A stretch of 64,000 nt of DNA, taken from positions 310,001 to 374,000 of the forward strand of contig JANBVO010000025.1 in assembly GCA_030052745.1 (NCBI GenBank), read 5' to 3'. The DNA comes from Pleurostoma richardsiae. Lineage: Eukaryota > Ascomycota > Sordariomycetes > Calosphaeriales > Pleurostomataceae. This document shows positions 26,601-37,761 of this stretch, one piece after another (the first letter of the stretch is position 1; every line of letters begins with the position of its first letter). The notes under the pieces are model-generated. The model made no database searches, was not told the origin of the DNA, and was given only the letters and a program-made list of their open reading frames with translations. Both the position numbers and the translations under genes were made by a program.

Positions 26601-29255
26601 AGGAGTCGAAAGAGGCTTTTCACGCTGCCATTCGCTCCTTTTCTCGCAGCTCCTACCCGTTCGAGCCGGGCCGCACATCACCTACACGTGTACATCGCCG
26701 TAGGAGCTGGGGGCCATCGTCACACACAGCACACACGTATCACACCCCGGCGTGGCTTACACGATCTGCCTGTTCAGGCGCCCCCAGCCAACGCTCTCGC
26801 TCACATGAAATCTCACATTTTCTCCGACGTGAAGCAAGATTGCAGGCCCCAGCTCTCACAACGCTGTAGTGTACAGTACGGTGGTAAGAAAACGATCTGT
26901 AGAAGGCAGCACACCCCACATTCCGCCGCGCCCATGGGCACTGCGTATCTATCTGACTGATCATAAGAGCGTCGCCTCGGGCGGCGGCGAAGGGATGATG
27001 AACGACACATCCTTTCCTGTGCCCTGCATTCGTATTCCACACCTGCTGCGCATCAACATCGGGTTTGAGGGTTTTTGGAACAGCCCAGAGATTGTCTCTT
27101 CGGTTACGAAAGTGGCGTCCAACTCCGCAACGACAGTCTGCCAGCCGTCGATCTGTGTCTTCGCAGCTGCCGCAGCATGCATGTAAACCGCGAGCCCGTG
27201 CTGCGCGCGCGTGCCGAGACGAAAGTGACCTGTCATGTCGGACCGCCTGCAGCATCGGGAGGGGGATAGGGGGCCGCTGGATCCGTCCCGGGTACCGCAG
27301 CCAGCAGCAGCTAGGCTAATAAAAATCCGCCTATCCCTATTAACTGCTCGCTGCAGGAAGATCTCTCAGCGCGCGGTATTGTGGCCCCCTCCCTCTCTCC
27401 ACGTAGATCTACGAAGTACTTGCCCGTTCCAACCAGGGGGCAGCCGAGAAGAGCCCACCTAAGCAACACCAGCCAAACCGGTGTGCGACGCTTCACATGA
27501 GAGGAGAAACATGCATGACCGAGCATCGGGGGGACCGTGTCTGGCCCGAGGCAAAGGGCAAAAGAGAGACTTGACAGGTCCCTTTGCAGACGCCCCTCTT
27601 TGCCTCACTCACGCCAGTTCTTGTCTCAACTGCTTCTCAACGGCTTTTTCATGCCGATCCTGTGATGCAGGCTATTTTTCTTTTCCCTTTTTTTTTCAGT
27701 GGGACCCTCATTCGCTGCCAGGGGCTCATGGGCTCTAGAGGCGTCTGGCTCTGCATCAAGCGCGAGCTAGTCCGCCCGGGAGCAGCAGCCTTCTTCCCCG
27801 TTTGGCTTTACCAACGATAGCTCTCCTGAATAGCGTCCAGGCTGGGATTACAGCTGCCAAGACCCTCAGACCACTGGGGCGCACACAGGAACGCCGTTGG
27901 GAACCCGCATCTGCTCTTCCTGCGGCGTCACATTCCTCCCTTGGTGATTGCCCCCGTTCTCTCATGAGGTCGACGGGCAGTCAACTTCTTGCGTGCGCCT
28001 ACTGCCTAGTACACTAGTTATTACCCTGGAGCCGAGAACGGCGGAAAGGATTCCGCTGGGCGCTGAAGGCGAGACTAGACGCCTGGCTGTCCAGAAGCAA
28101 CGTCTAGAACCGACCGTGTCAACATGGAGTACAAATCGCGCATGACGAGTTCCCAAGGCCCCTTTCTGTCTTCGCCTGTTGGCCTCGCTCGACTGGCTCC
28201 TGCGTCCCGTGTCTGGGACCCCGAATGACTGCTGCACCCTGCCGAGGCACCTACGCGACGGGACCGCGTTCGCCTCCGTCCATTATCGTCGCCAATGCAG
28301 GCTATACGAGTCGGGGAGGGGCCGTCATGATTGTTTCGTGGCGGCTTGACCCTCGGGATGCCGAGGCAGCGGGATAGCCCTTCTCGCTAGTGCTCTCGCG
28401 ATCTCGCCTTAGTTAGTCTGCAAATGATTCGATGGCCTGCCCGAGCGTCCCTCTCTGCAGAATTATCATGAAGGAGAGCGGTAGCTGCCAACTGCCGTTC
28501 TGAAGACCCGAGATGGGGCTGCTGAGGAAGAGAACTGTGATGTGTCACTGTCAATAGGGCCGGTCCTGTCTCAAGCTAATCTCAGGCCGGTGAGCGGCAC
28601 TTGTCACTTTCAGCCTCGTGGATGCAGGGCGCGCAAACTGAATCAGGCATGTTTGCTTGCCCTCCCCTCCCCACTCATGCCTCTTTTCGGGTGCGGCTTG
28701 CGAGGAAGGATTCGCATGTTCGGCTCTCCTAAGCCCTGGGGGGAGAAGAGGCGGCCGGAAAAGCAAATCAGCTGAGACTACCGCCGCAGGACTGCCACGA
28801 TGGGGGAGGGGAGCTGCTAGAGCGATCATTTTCCCTTATCAGATCGCCTCATCGAGTCCAGGCGGGTCGAGACGTCCCGCATGGCCTAGCACGCCTTAAA
28901 GCGATACTAGACCCCTTCTCTATCAATTTTGGCATAAACCCCTTGCAGGTCTCGGTGTCTCTGTCTCGCCGTGAGTGGGGTTGCTGCAGCACCGCGTAGC
29001 TGCCCGTCATCGTCTGCGATCGGCCGAAAGCACCTTCACCAGCGGGAGGGCCCAGTGACGTTAGACGGACAGACAGGGAGGGGGTTCCCAGAAACTCCTT
29101 CGGAGCTAGCGAGTCTCACGGGCTCTGAGACACGAATAGCTGATGCCACGAGTCATCTTTCTTCACCGGTTCCCGTGGCGTCAGCTATCCGTCCCTGGAA
29201 GGGGAAAGCCCGAAAAGTCGAGCTGGCTGAGACAACATTCCGCGGCTGGTGGTGC

Positions 29256-29279
29256 TTTTTTTTTTATCTTTTTTTTTTT
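29256..29279 (+). repeat. Interrupted poly-T tract
   Basis: Ten T, then ATC, then eleven T. No associated element body is recognisable on either side. Confidence 0.85.
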
Positions 29280-29819
29280 CCTCTCACGCGAAAAAAGGAA
29301 GACAAACCGACAGGTGAGACAACTGCGAAAAAAGGGGAAACTTGACGCGCGGGCCAGGGCTGCCCGTCCAAAACAGGGCGACTCCCGGTAGCGACTCGTG
29401 CGCGTACGTCAAAGGGTGCAATCCCGAGCCGTTGGGCCTGGCTAGCAGGAGCGTCAACACACGGCAGAGGGCGAGGTAGCGTGCGAGCTTGTAAGTGACA
29501 AGTCTTCTTGACCATCGTCCCGCAACCCGAAACTCTCTTTTCAGTTTTCCTTGTCAGTTCCAGGTCAAAGCGGCATAGAGGAAGCTCGACCCCCCTTCCC
29601 CTTTCCGCGATAATAGGGCTACACCATATCCAGAAAGGAAGACCTTGCTCAGCGGCGCAGACGATCTCAGCTGAACGCGGGGCGAGGCTCGTCACAATTC
29701 CCCGGCAGGCTAGGCGGCTTCCGTCCGGGTCCCGAGATGACTTTCCAATCGCGGGCATGCCGGCGCGGCAGTTCTTGCCCTCACTTCCTGAGTTTCTGTG
29801 ACCCCCGTTCTTCTGGTTA

Positions 29820-29855
29820 GAGCGATGCTTTGAGCGATGCTTCGAGCGGTGCTTC
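29820..29855 (+). repeat. Three tandem 12-mers (GAGCGATGCTTY)
   Basis: Units 29,820-29,831, 29,832-29,843 and 29,844-29,855 differ only at the last base and, in the third unit, at one internal base (A to G). It is a small, slightly diverged tandem array in non-coding DNA. Confidence 0.8.
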
Positions 29856-31178
29856 CGACAGGTACAGAGCTGGCACCTGAGCTGTCGAAAATTGGCAACG
29901 CCACGGTGCTTTCCTAGTCCCCCTTTTCAGCCTATTAGTTATTTTAATTCGGCTTCCCGCGGCTACCGCGCGAACCTCCCGCCAGCTTTGGGGCTAAGAG
30001 CTGGAAGATAGGGCAAAGAACCAGCGCCCTCGGGCCCGAATCTCTCTTTGTGTGTGGAGAGTGCGCCGGTGAGACATGGCGGAGATCTCACCAAGCCAGC
30101 GAGAGAGCTCTCTGTGCCTGGACTGGTGGTGGTTCCTGCAGAGCTAGGCTCGACTGGGTGCATGGCTGAATAGGCACTGGACGCTAAGAGAGAGAGACTC
30201 GTGGCGTGGCGCTCGAGGGCGCAAAAACAAAAGAGAGAGAGAGAGCAAAGAAGCAAGAGGACGCATACGCCAGCCCGGAACTTACCACTCAGCCACTCAA
30301 CCACTTCACCCTCACCACCCTTTTCTCGCAACAGACACCTCCTCGTACGTAGAGACAAGACACGAGAAATGTCTCTCATCCACACGATTGGGTTGCCGTC
30401 TTGGGAAAGCAATGCTGACCTGCCGCCGCGAGTCAGGCATTTATCAACTTCCTGTCACATCCGTCGCTGTTTACATGTTTTATTTTTGTGTGCTGTGATA
30501 TCTCTGCCGCACCGTGCTATCCCTAGTCGGGCGGTTTTGCATGATGTTTTCCCGTTTGCCTGTGCGTCTCCTTTCCCGCAGTCCCGGCACCGCGGTTCTG
30601 CCGCGCCGTCACCACGGCATGTCCGAGGCATGCCAGCTGCGCTGAGACGGGGAGGTGAGAGAGACATAAGAGACATATGTGCAGTGAGCGCCTAAAGCGG
30701 GGGAGGTCGACCAAATTCGCGCAATGCAGGAGGATGACTGATTGACTGCGCAGCTGGGCTGAGACTTGGCTATGCCTCGCACGTCATGATGCTTCTTCTG
30801 TTGGGGGTCAAAGGGGCAGGCTTAAGCCCCTCTTGTCGGTGAGAGACAGATGTACTTGGCGGTAGGACTGCGTACCTTGCTGTTACTGGCATGTATACCC
30901 GTCGAGGACAGGAGGATGTGCCTGTCCGGTCGCGAGGCTCGGTGGTTTAGGCCGATCCCGTCCGGTCGACGTCGCGGCGGGCCGTTCCGGGCTCCACCTC
31001 GACGGCACCTTCATCGGCGAGAGTGGGGCAGTGCCCGGCATGCGTGCTACTGTCATGGACGGAGGTGACGCTATTTAGAGGACAAAGAGCGAAGCATCGA
31101 CAGTTACGAGACGATATCTTCGACTTGCCAGCAAGGGCCACTGGCGGGGACAGGTCAGCGTTGTCCAAACCCTGGAAT

Positions 31179-31240
31179 GTTGTTCCTTCAGCAGAAGTGC
31201 ATATCCAGGCTGGGCATGCGCTTCTGCTGAAGGAGACAAC
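31179..31240. repeat. Inverted repeat forming a strong hairpin
   Basis: The left arm (31,179-31,202) and right arm (31,216-31,240) are reverse complements of each other except for one extra base and one position that would be a G-U wobble in the plus-strand RNA. The perfect core pairs TCCTTCAGCAGAAG with its complement, and the loop is 13 bases. It lies about 480 bp beyond the stop codon of the CFEM gene, outside any recognisable coding sequence. It may be a small-RNA precursor, a 3'-end structure or a relic of a short inverted-repeat element. Nothing in the sequence decides between these. Confidence 0.75.
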
Positions 31241-31720
31241 CCCGTCCATTTCCTTGACACTTCAGAAAGCAAGCAAGTCAAGCATACATGCAAACGGCAA
31301 CTAGGACGAGTCTCTTCGGAAAGAATTCATAATCTTGTAACTTTGAGTTCTAAAGGAAAGCTTATAGTGTATCCGTCGAGTTATCGAGCAGTTCCTCAAC
31401 TACCAACCCCTTTTTTCAAGTGTAGAAGAGAACGAAAGTCAAAAACAATTACAAAAAGTCTAACAAAGGACAGCAACCGATGCGCCGAACCCATGTCTCG
31501 TCTGAGGACTCATATGCAGTCTGCCGCAATGCAAGCAACGACAAGTCGAAACTAAAGGGAACGGAAACCTTCGTCAAATCCCCCTTCAAAGTCTCCCATC
31601 CCCTCCCAGAACGCCGCTCGTGAGTCGGTAATTTACAGTGTCGCATTTGACAAACGATGACAAGAGCCTAGCAGGTAAGGAGCAATCAAGTAAAGAGAGA
31701 AGGAGGGCTTGGGGAAACTC

Positions 31721-34356
31721 TCATTGCACGCTCAAGAAAAGCTCGTCACCTCTCCTAGTCGGCGTCAACTTCGGCAGCCACCCCGGCGTCGCCGGGAGCG
31801 CCGAGCGGTCAGTCGAGTCGTCTCCCTCCCCTCCGCCTTGCCGCGTCCACTTGCTGCTGGGCCCCCGCCGCTGCTGCTGCCCCTGCTGCTCAGCCAGCGC
31901 CAGCGCCGCGGCCCGTTCCGAGCCCACCCGCTTCGCTAGGAGGCTGCTGGTCGTCGAGTAGATAGAAACCGGCGTGGATGGCTGCTGCTGCTGTGGCTGC
32001 TGATCGACTTGCCGGGAATTGGACGAGCCGACGGGAGGAAACGCCGCGATGTACGCCGCCGTGTCCGCCTCGGTGGCGGGGGCTTGCCGGTCTTGATACG
32101 GCGTCGGTTTTCGCGCAGCGAGGGAGAGCGGCTGCGGCCGGTCGGGGTCGTCCCCTTGCTGCTGCGGCATGTTGGGTGAGCCGGTGCGGACCTGGCCCGG
32201 GTTGCGGTTGGGATTAGGATTCAGCCCTGGCCGCCTCTGGCCGGTGGCGTACTGGGGCTGCGAAGGCGCGGTGGCGACGGGGTCGACGAGGCCGAGCGTC
32301 GGGCTGGGCTGCCCGGGCGGTTGGTACTCGTACCTCACCGGCGGCGGGAACAGGCGTATCATGGACGACGCGCTGGCATCCGCCCCCTGCGAACCCTGCG
32401 CCGCCGCCGCCGCCGCTGCCGCCGCCCTCCTGCCTCCTCCGAACATCTTGCTCCGCGGCCGCGGGATCGACGGGTAAGTCACGGGGGAGTGGCCCGCCGA
32501 CTGCGGCGACTCCACCACGGGAGAGAGGTTGCTCGTCATCCCCGGCATCTCGAAGTCGTACCCCGCGGTGTCGTCCTCGCCGTCTAGCGCGCCCGAGGCC
32601 GACGACGCGATGGTCGTCACCGAGTCGTGCGACGCCGCCGTGTCGGGCCGCGGCTGGGGCCCGCCGCGCGACGACCTCCGCCGGGCAGCGCTGATGATGC
32701 TGCTGCTGCGGCGCTGGGCGGGATTGCCGCTGTAGTAGTAGGCCTCCGGCTCCAGCGGCAAGTTGCTGGGCAGCGGGTTGCGCGGGCCCGGCGCGACGGA
32801 CTGGGGCAGGCTGTAGTTCGAGTAGACGCTGGAGGACCGGCTCTGGCCCGCCGTGCTGGGCTCTCTGGGCGGGGCGAGCCTGGCTTGCCCTGGGCGTGTC
32901 GGCGGTCCGGTGGGCGCGGCGGTGTCCGAGGCCGCAGGAGCTGAAGCTGCCGCGGGCTCTTGAGACTCCTCGGCTCGCCGTCTCGCAGTCGGACTCAAAC
33001 CGGCCAGCTCTGCTGTCTGTGACCGGCGCGTAGGGTTGGTCAGGATCCAGTTGCCCCATCTATCCGCGACATAGTACGTCGTCGCGGACTGCGGGTCCGA
33101 GGGCGGCGGGCGCCATATCTGCGCGGCGCCGGCGCTCGAGGGGTCAGCTTCTCCGTCCTCGGCGAACTCGGTCACGACGCTGTCTCGCCCGCCGTTGAAC
33201 GGCATCCGCGGCGGCTGCAGCCCGGCGCCCTGCTCCGCCTTGGGCGGGATAGTCAACGTGAGGTTCGGCTTCGGCGGCGGCTGCGGCGGCTCTTTCGGCG
33301 ACATGTAGGTCGGAGGGCTCCCAAGCGCCATGGTGCTGCTCTTCGGCATGTCCATCCCATCGGGAGAGATGGCCAGCCCGATAGTCTCCGGCCTCACGCT
33401 CATCCTGTTCGCCAGAGCCCTCGTGTACTCCATCGGCTCCGGCTCCTGGTACTGCGGAGCTGAGATCTGGGGCATGCCCGGGCTGATCCCGCTCTTGCGT
33501 CTCGGGCTCCACGACTCCCTCAGTTTGGAGAAGCCGTTCTTCTCGTCTTCGAGCGACTTCTTCCTGTAGGTGCATCTTAGGATGAGGATGAGGAGGACCG
33601 CTAGTAGGACAGCTGCCGTGCCTCCCGCTACGATCCCCGCGATGACGGCCGTGCTGAGCTGCCCCTTGGTCGACTGGGACGAACTGGGCTGGGTCGAGGC
33701 CGGCGAGGCGTTGGCGATGGAGGGGTCCGGCGTCTGGCTCGAGCTCGTGCTCGCAGTTGAGGTTGAACTCGAGCTTTGGTCTGGCGTCATGGTGATCCAT
33801 GTTATCGGGGTCGTGGTATCGGCAGTCTCGCTGGCAGTTACCGAGACACTCCCTATCGTAGACGTAGGGTTGGGCACCAGGACTGGTCCTGTACCTGTCG
33901 GCACTATTAAGGTTGCGACGAGGGTAGCGTGTGTCTCCGGGGCAGCACTAAGCTGCGCGTTGCACATCCCGTACGCGCTCGAAACCACTTGTGCTATCAA
34001 TATGTGAGCTAGAGCAAACCAGAGAGTCCCGTCGAGTTTTACTCACAGGTGGCCTCCATCCCCTTGCAAGCCCCGAGGGTGTTTTCGGCTACGATGCATT
34101 GCACCGCGCCCTCCCCAATTGTGAATCCTGATGATCCTGTGTGCGAACAAAGGCATTGTAGCGACGGCGAGTCACCGCATAGATTATGAGCGAAGTTGGC
34201 TTCTAGGAAAGACTCAAAGCAAGCAAGAGCACAGTCAGGAATGAAAGCCGTCACATCGGCTGAGAGATTGAAGGACGCCGCGCTGGCGAAGGTGATCGTG
34301 GTGAACCATAGTATGAGAGACAAGGGTGGCCTGACTGCCATTCTATGGAAGAACAT
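31721..34356 (-). CDS. CFEM-domain single-pass membrane protein with long cytosolic tail
   Basis: Two exons, 34356-34047 and 33993-31721, joined across a 53-bp intron with donor GTGAGT and acceptor TAG, give 860 residues. Residues 1-26 (MFFHRMAVRPPLSLILWFTT...) form a signal peptide; an in-frame ATG five codons later is an alternative start. Residues about 40-114 hold eight cysteines (42, 46, 60, 68, 70, 87, 97, 114) with the CFEM spacing, including PDCALAC, the CLC pair and an Asp (D62) before it. The eighth cysteine appears only after splicing. A Ser/Thr-rich stalk leads to one membrane helix at about 217-242, then basic RCTYRKK, then about 610 cytosolic residues that are Pro/Ser/Gln-rich and mostly disordered, with poly-Ala and poly-Gln runs. 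CFEM proteins include haem-binding, adhesion and sensor proteins. The large tail suggests a surface sensor or scaffold, but the exact role is unknown. Confidence 0.85.
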
Positions 34357-36161
34357 CTGTTGCTTGTTAGTCAGTGCTGGCTTTGACCAGGAACCGTCGA
34401 CGAGATCTTTCACACCTCGAGGAGGTTCCCATTGCTGTTGTCCGAGCTGAAGAGCAGTCAAGGGCGGAGTCCACAACTGCTTGACAACCCGAGAGGCAGC
34501 CCGGTGAGACTGGCCTATCCTTGTGGTCTCTCGGCCACTTACTCGGCTAGGATGCCTGGGACAGAGAGACAGATAGACGTAGATGGAGAAATGGGACTAA
34601 CCTATGAGGAAAGAGGAGATATTAAGAGAGACGGCCCGCATCTCACCAGATTCTAGACGGTTAAAGAGAAGCTCAAGGAAAGGACAACAGAACAAACACA
34701 AAGCAGGAGACTTCCAGGAACGGAGTACAACAAGGAAAATGAGCGAAGAGTCTCGAATGTGTCTCAAGGAAGCCAACGACAGGCCGGGAGAGAAAGGAGA
34801 GAAACGCGAGATTCTTCGATGCCAGGGTCCAGCCGGAAGCCATTCTTCTCGACCGGGCCATTTCGCAGCCGGCCGTCTCCTCGCTTGAGGATGCAGTCAT
34901 CGAACCGCTATGAGTCCAGCGACAAACTCGACCACACTTCCTGCCAATGTCAGACCATGGCGCCAGCTCCCAGTCTGATACTGCACAGCAGAGAGAGCAC
35001 GCTGCGTCATAGGAGATGAGGTAGAAGCACGCCGCCAGGGGAAGCCGGGCGGATCCATCGACGTCTGAAGGTCCTGGTTGGCCGGTGACACCTATTTCGA
35101 GGCTCCAGGCGGCATTGGCATCGTGGCGGTATCCTTCCAGCGGAACCCAATGACAACACCAGAAACCTTTGACTTAACATATGCAGGAGCATGGGTCTGG
35201 CCGCGAATGGACGCCTTCCATTTGCCTGGATATCTGGCGCTTAGCCGGCGCCTAAAACTGGGCTGTGGGCGCCAAACCCCAGAGTTGACGGTTCAACACC
35301 CTTCCTCTCGCCCCCGAAACAACAAGAGACTCGGAACGATCACGTGGACATTGCAAGAGGGCCAATGAGCAATGTTATCGCCGCCTCTGGCGCCGTGGTC
35401 CTCGACCCTCGGAGGCCCCTTCATACTCTCTGGGGGAACTCCCTGTTTCGACCGCAGCATTGGCGTCATCGATGGCAATGATACGAGCGATCGGGCAGAG
35501 CCCAGCACTGAAAAGTGATGTTCCTGGTGTTAGGAACAATCTGGCCACGGCTCAGGGAAACACCGTGACAATCCCAACGCCGTGATCAGGCACATAATCA
35601 CGTCTCGCCTTCGCGATCACGCCTAGCGGATGTCTTGCCACTGTCGGGGATCGGGACCTTTTGAACAGTGGTGACATCAGAGATTGCAAAGAAAACACGA
35701 TGGATGGACGGAAGCGCCGAGGGGATCGTAACACCACACAACCATGCCACATGCCTGGGGTCACTCCAGACGGCCAACACCCGATCGACAGGTGCAGAAC
35801 AGCGGCGTCCGGGGCGGCACGGTCATGCGGGAAGTTGCCAGAGCTACTTCAGAACTCGAGGACACATAACACTCTCTGCAGTAACTCTTCATATGAAACT
35901 TTTGTATTGTTGGTATCTCGTCCGGTCATACCTTCGTAAGCGACCTCTTTCTTCGAAGATCATGACGTTATCGCGTCTCCTACTCTGACAAAGACATTAC
36001 TATCTCGATCTATTCTTTCCGACAAGGCTCCCTTCGTACGAGGAGCAAAGTATTGCTGATATGGCTAATGTATCGATCGCGATACTGATTCAGCAAGCAA
36101 CCCTCATGGGGTGGAGGGACAGCGGCAGCAGCAGCGGCAGCGGCAGCGGTAGCGCTTCAGC
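34357..36161. other. Intergenic region between the CFEM gene and dbp5
   Basis: The 1.8 kb should contain the CFEM gene promoter (from 34,357 upward) and the dbp5 3' UTR (just below 36,162). A (GGCAGC)-like microsatellite at about 36,121-36,154 lies directly after the dbp5 stop. No other gene or repeat is recognisable. Confidence 0.6.
36121..36154 (+). repeat. GGCAGC/GCAGCG microsatellite
   Basis: An imperfect hexamer/trimer GC-rich repeat begins within 10 bp beyond the dbp5 stop codon, so it would be in the 3' UTR of that transcript. Confidence 0.75.
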
Positions 36162-37761
36162 CTACACGGGGGCCGGAACGTAGTCCGACTTCGCGCGGCT
36201 GGACTTGATGATATCCTGTACCTTCTTCTCCGTGTCATCCCAATCATCGGGGCTGAGCTGGACAAGATCGATGCCGTAGTGATTCGCAATCCATACAAGT
36301 GCTGTGTAGCTCTTGCGGTCCGATACGAAGCTGATACTGACGCCCACACGCCCAAATCGGCCGGTCCTGCCGATACGGTGAAGGTAAGTCTCGGGGTCCG
36401 GCTCCGCATCTCCAGGACCCTTCATCGGGATATCGTAGTTGATGACCATGGAGACGCTCGAAACATCGATACCTCTGGCCAGGACATTGGTGGTGATAAG
36501 AACCTTAGTACGTCCATTGCGGAAGTCGTCCAAGAGCCTGTCTCGCTCGGATCCCTCGAAAGCTCCGTGAAGTGCAGATACCTTGTGGCCATCCGCTACC
36601 ATGCGCTTCTCGATTTCAGTCGCACTCTCACGGGTCTGAACTTGTCAGCAAGGCACAGAAGCGGCGGTGAGCCGGTCGAGGCGTCCTTACCTTAACGAAG
36701 ATAACCGATGACCCGATGGTCATCAGACCATAAAGCTTGACGAGAATGTCGTACTTGTCTGCAGCAGATGGGCAATCCATATACATCTGAGAGATGCCCC
36801 GGACGGTGAGTTCCTGCTGGCGTAGTTTCATCGCATTGGCATTGGGCGCAAATCTCTCGGCATACTTGTTGACATGTTCGGGGAATGTCGCAGAAAACAG
36901 CAGGATCTGGATGTTCTTTGGCAGCATGCTGATGACAAAGTTGGTCAGTGACTGATAAGCACATGCAGGTGTTGTGGAACCGGCAACTCACTTCTTGACA
37001 CGCATACATTGTTCGCCCATGCCCTGCTGGTCCAGCATGTTATCTGCCTCGTCAATAACAAGGATCTTCAGCTTGGACACGTCAAACTGCCGGCGTCGAA
37101 TAAGATCCATGACGGTTCCGGGGGTTCCCGTCACAACGGCCGCCTTGACACCGGTTTCCCGCGACACCGCGCCGGGGACTGCAGCCTCCACAACGAGCTC
37201 CTCGCGAAACTGGCCCATCTGCTTGATGACGCTCTGAATTTGGCGCGCCAGCTCTCGAGTAGGAGCAAGCACCAGCGCCTGAGGCTGGGTTGGCATGCTG
37301 AAATCGACGCGAGACAGGATTGTGATGACAAAGGCGGCAGTCTTGCCCGTGCCAGATTGCGACTGAGCGATCATGTTTCGAGGTGGATCGGCGAGCAAGA
37401 GAGGCAAGGCTCTCTCCTGCACTTTAGATGGCTTCTTGAAATTCATGGCCAACAGGCCCTGAAGGATAGATGGGTGACTGGGAAGTATGGACTGTTAGAC
37501 AAGGTGGATATCAGAGAGACGATGGAGTACTGTGACGTACAGGCCGAGCTGCTCGAAGGAGGCGGCGGAATGCAGAGGGTTGTCGGTATCCTGAAGGTCG
37601 CTCAACTTGACCTCAACTTCGTAATGTGACTCCTGGAGGCCCGTCTCGGCGTCGACAGGCACTTCGCCTGCCGGAGCTGCGGGGGCCCCCGGAGCATCAG
37701 CGCCCGCAGGAGCGGCGGCATCCGCGGTGGGCTGGGTGATGCGACTTGCAAGGTCGGCCAT
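36162..37761 (-). CDS. dbp5: DEAD-box ATP-dependent RNA helicase Dbp5 (mRNA export)
   Basis: Dbp5 works at the cytoplasmic face of the nuclear pore, where it strips export factors from mRNA; Gle1 and InsP6 stimulate it. Four exons, 37761-37541, 37477-36992, 36928-36691 and 36635-36162, with introns of 63, 63 and 55 bp, give 472 residues, the usual family size. After a short Ala/Pro-rich N-terminus come [14 protein letters not shown] and [11 protein letters not shown] (Q-motif area), motif I SGTGKT (about 115-120), PTREL (146-150), TPG (192-194), DEAD (216-219), SAT (248-250), ARGID (368-372) and HRIGRTGR (401-408). These identify Dbp5 rather than a generic DEAD-box protein, in particular DYDIP-type [15 protein letters not shown] before motif VI. 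The gene diverges from bzz1. Confidence 0.96.

Larger units (their letters stand above)
15904..31720. other. Gene-free region upstream of nsdD
   Basis: In 15.8 kb between the nsdD start and the CFEM gene stop, no frame on either strand resembles a known protein and none has the codon pattern of the real genes nearby. The sequence is not AT-rich, so it has not been heavily altered by repeat-induced point mutation. The part next to 15,904 should contain the nsdD promoter and 5' leader. Recognisable structure is limited to short items: GATGACG triplets (18,895), a 14-bp palindrome (19,103), a duplicated 14-mer (20,647), poly-T (29,256), three 12-mers (29,820), GA runs (about 30,190 and 30,230) and a hairpin (31,179). 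Non-coding transcripts are possible but cannot be seen from sequence alone. Confidence 0.6.

Noticed and set aside
25512-26703. Cluster of 150-175-residue frames on both strands in the desert
   Set aside because: Overlapping frames on both strands with no domain suggest chance openness in GC-moderate DNA rather than a gene.
4899-31720. Gene desert as a transposon or virus-derived graveyard
   Set aside because: No reverse transcriptase, integrase, transposase or capsid-like segment, no long terminal repeats, and no AT-rich RIP signature were seen.
4899-31720. Secondary-metabolite or CRISPR-like systems
   Set aside because: No synthase, tailoring enzyme or regularly spaced repeat array is present anywhere in the window.
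32214-33800. Long minus-strand frames of 281 and 218 residues inside the CFEM gene, and plus-strand frames opposite it
   Set aside because: They are other-frame shadows of a GC-rich, repetitive coding exon; composition is Arg/Ala/Gly-biased without any domain.
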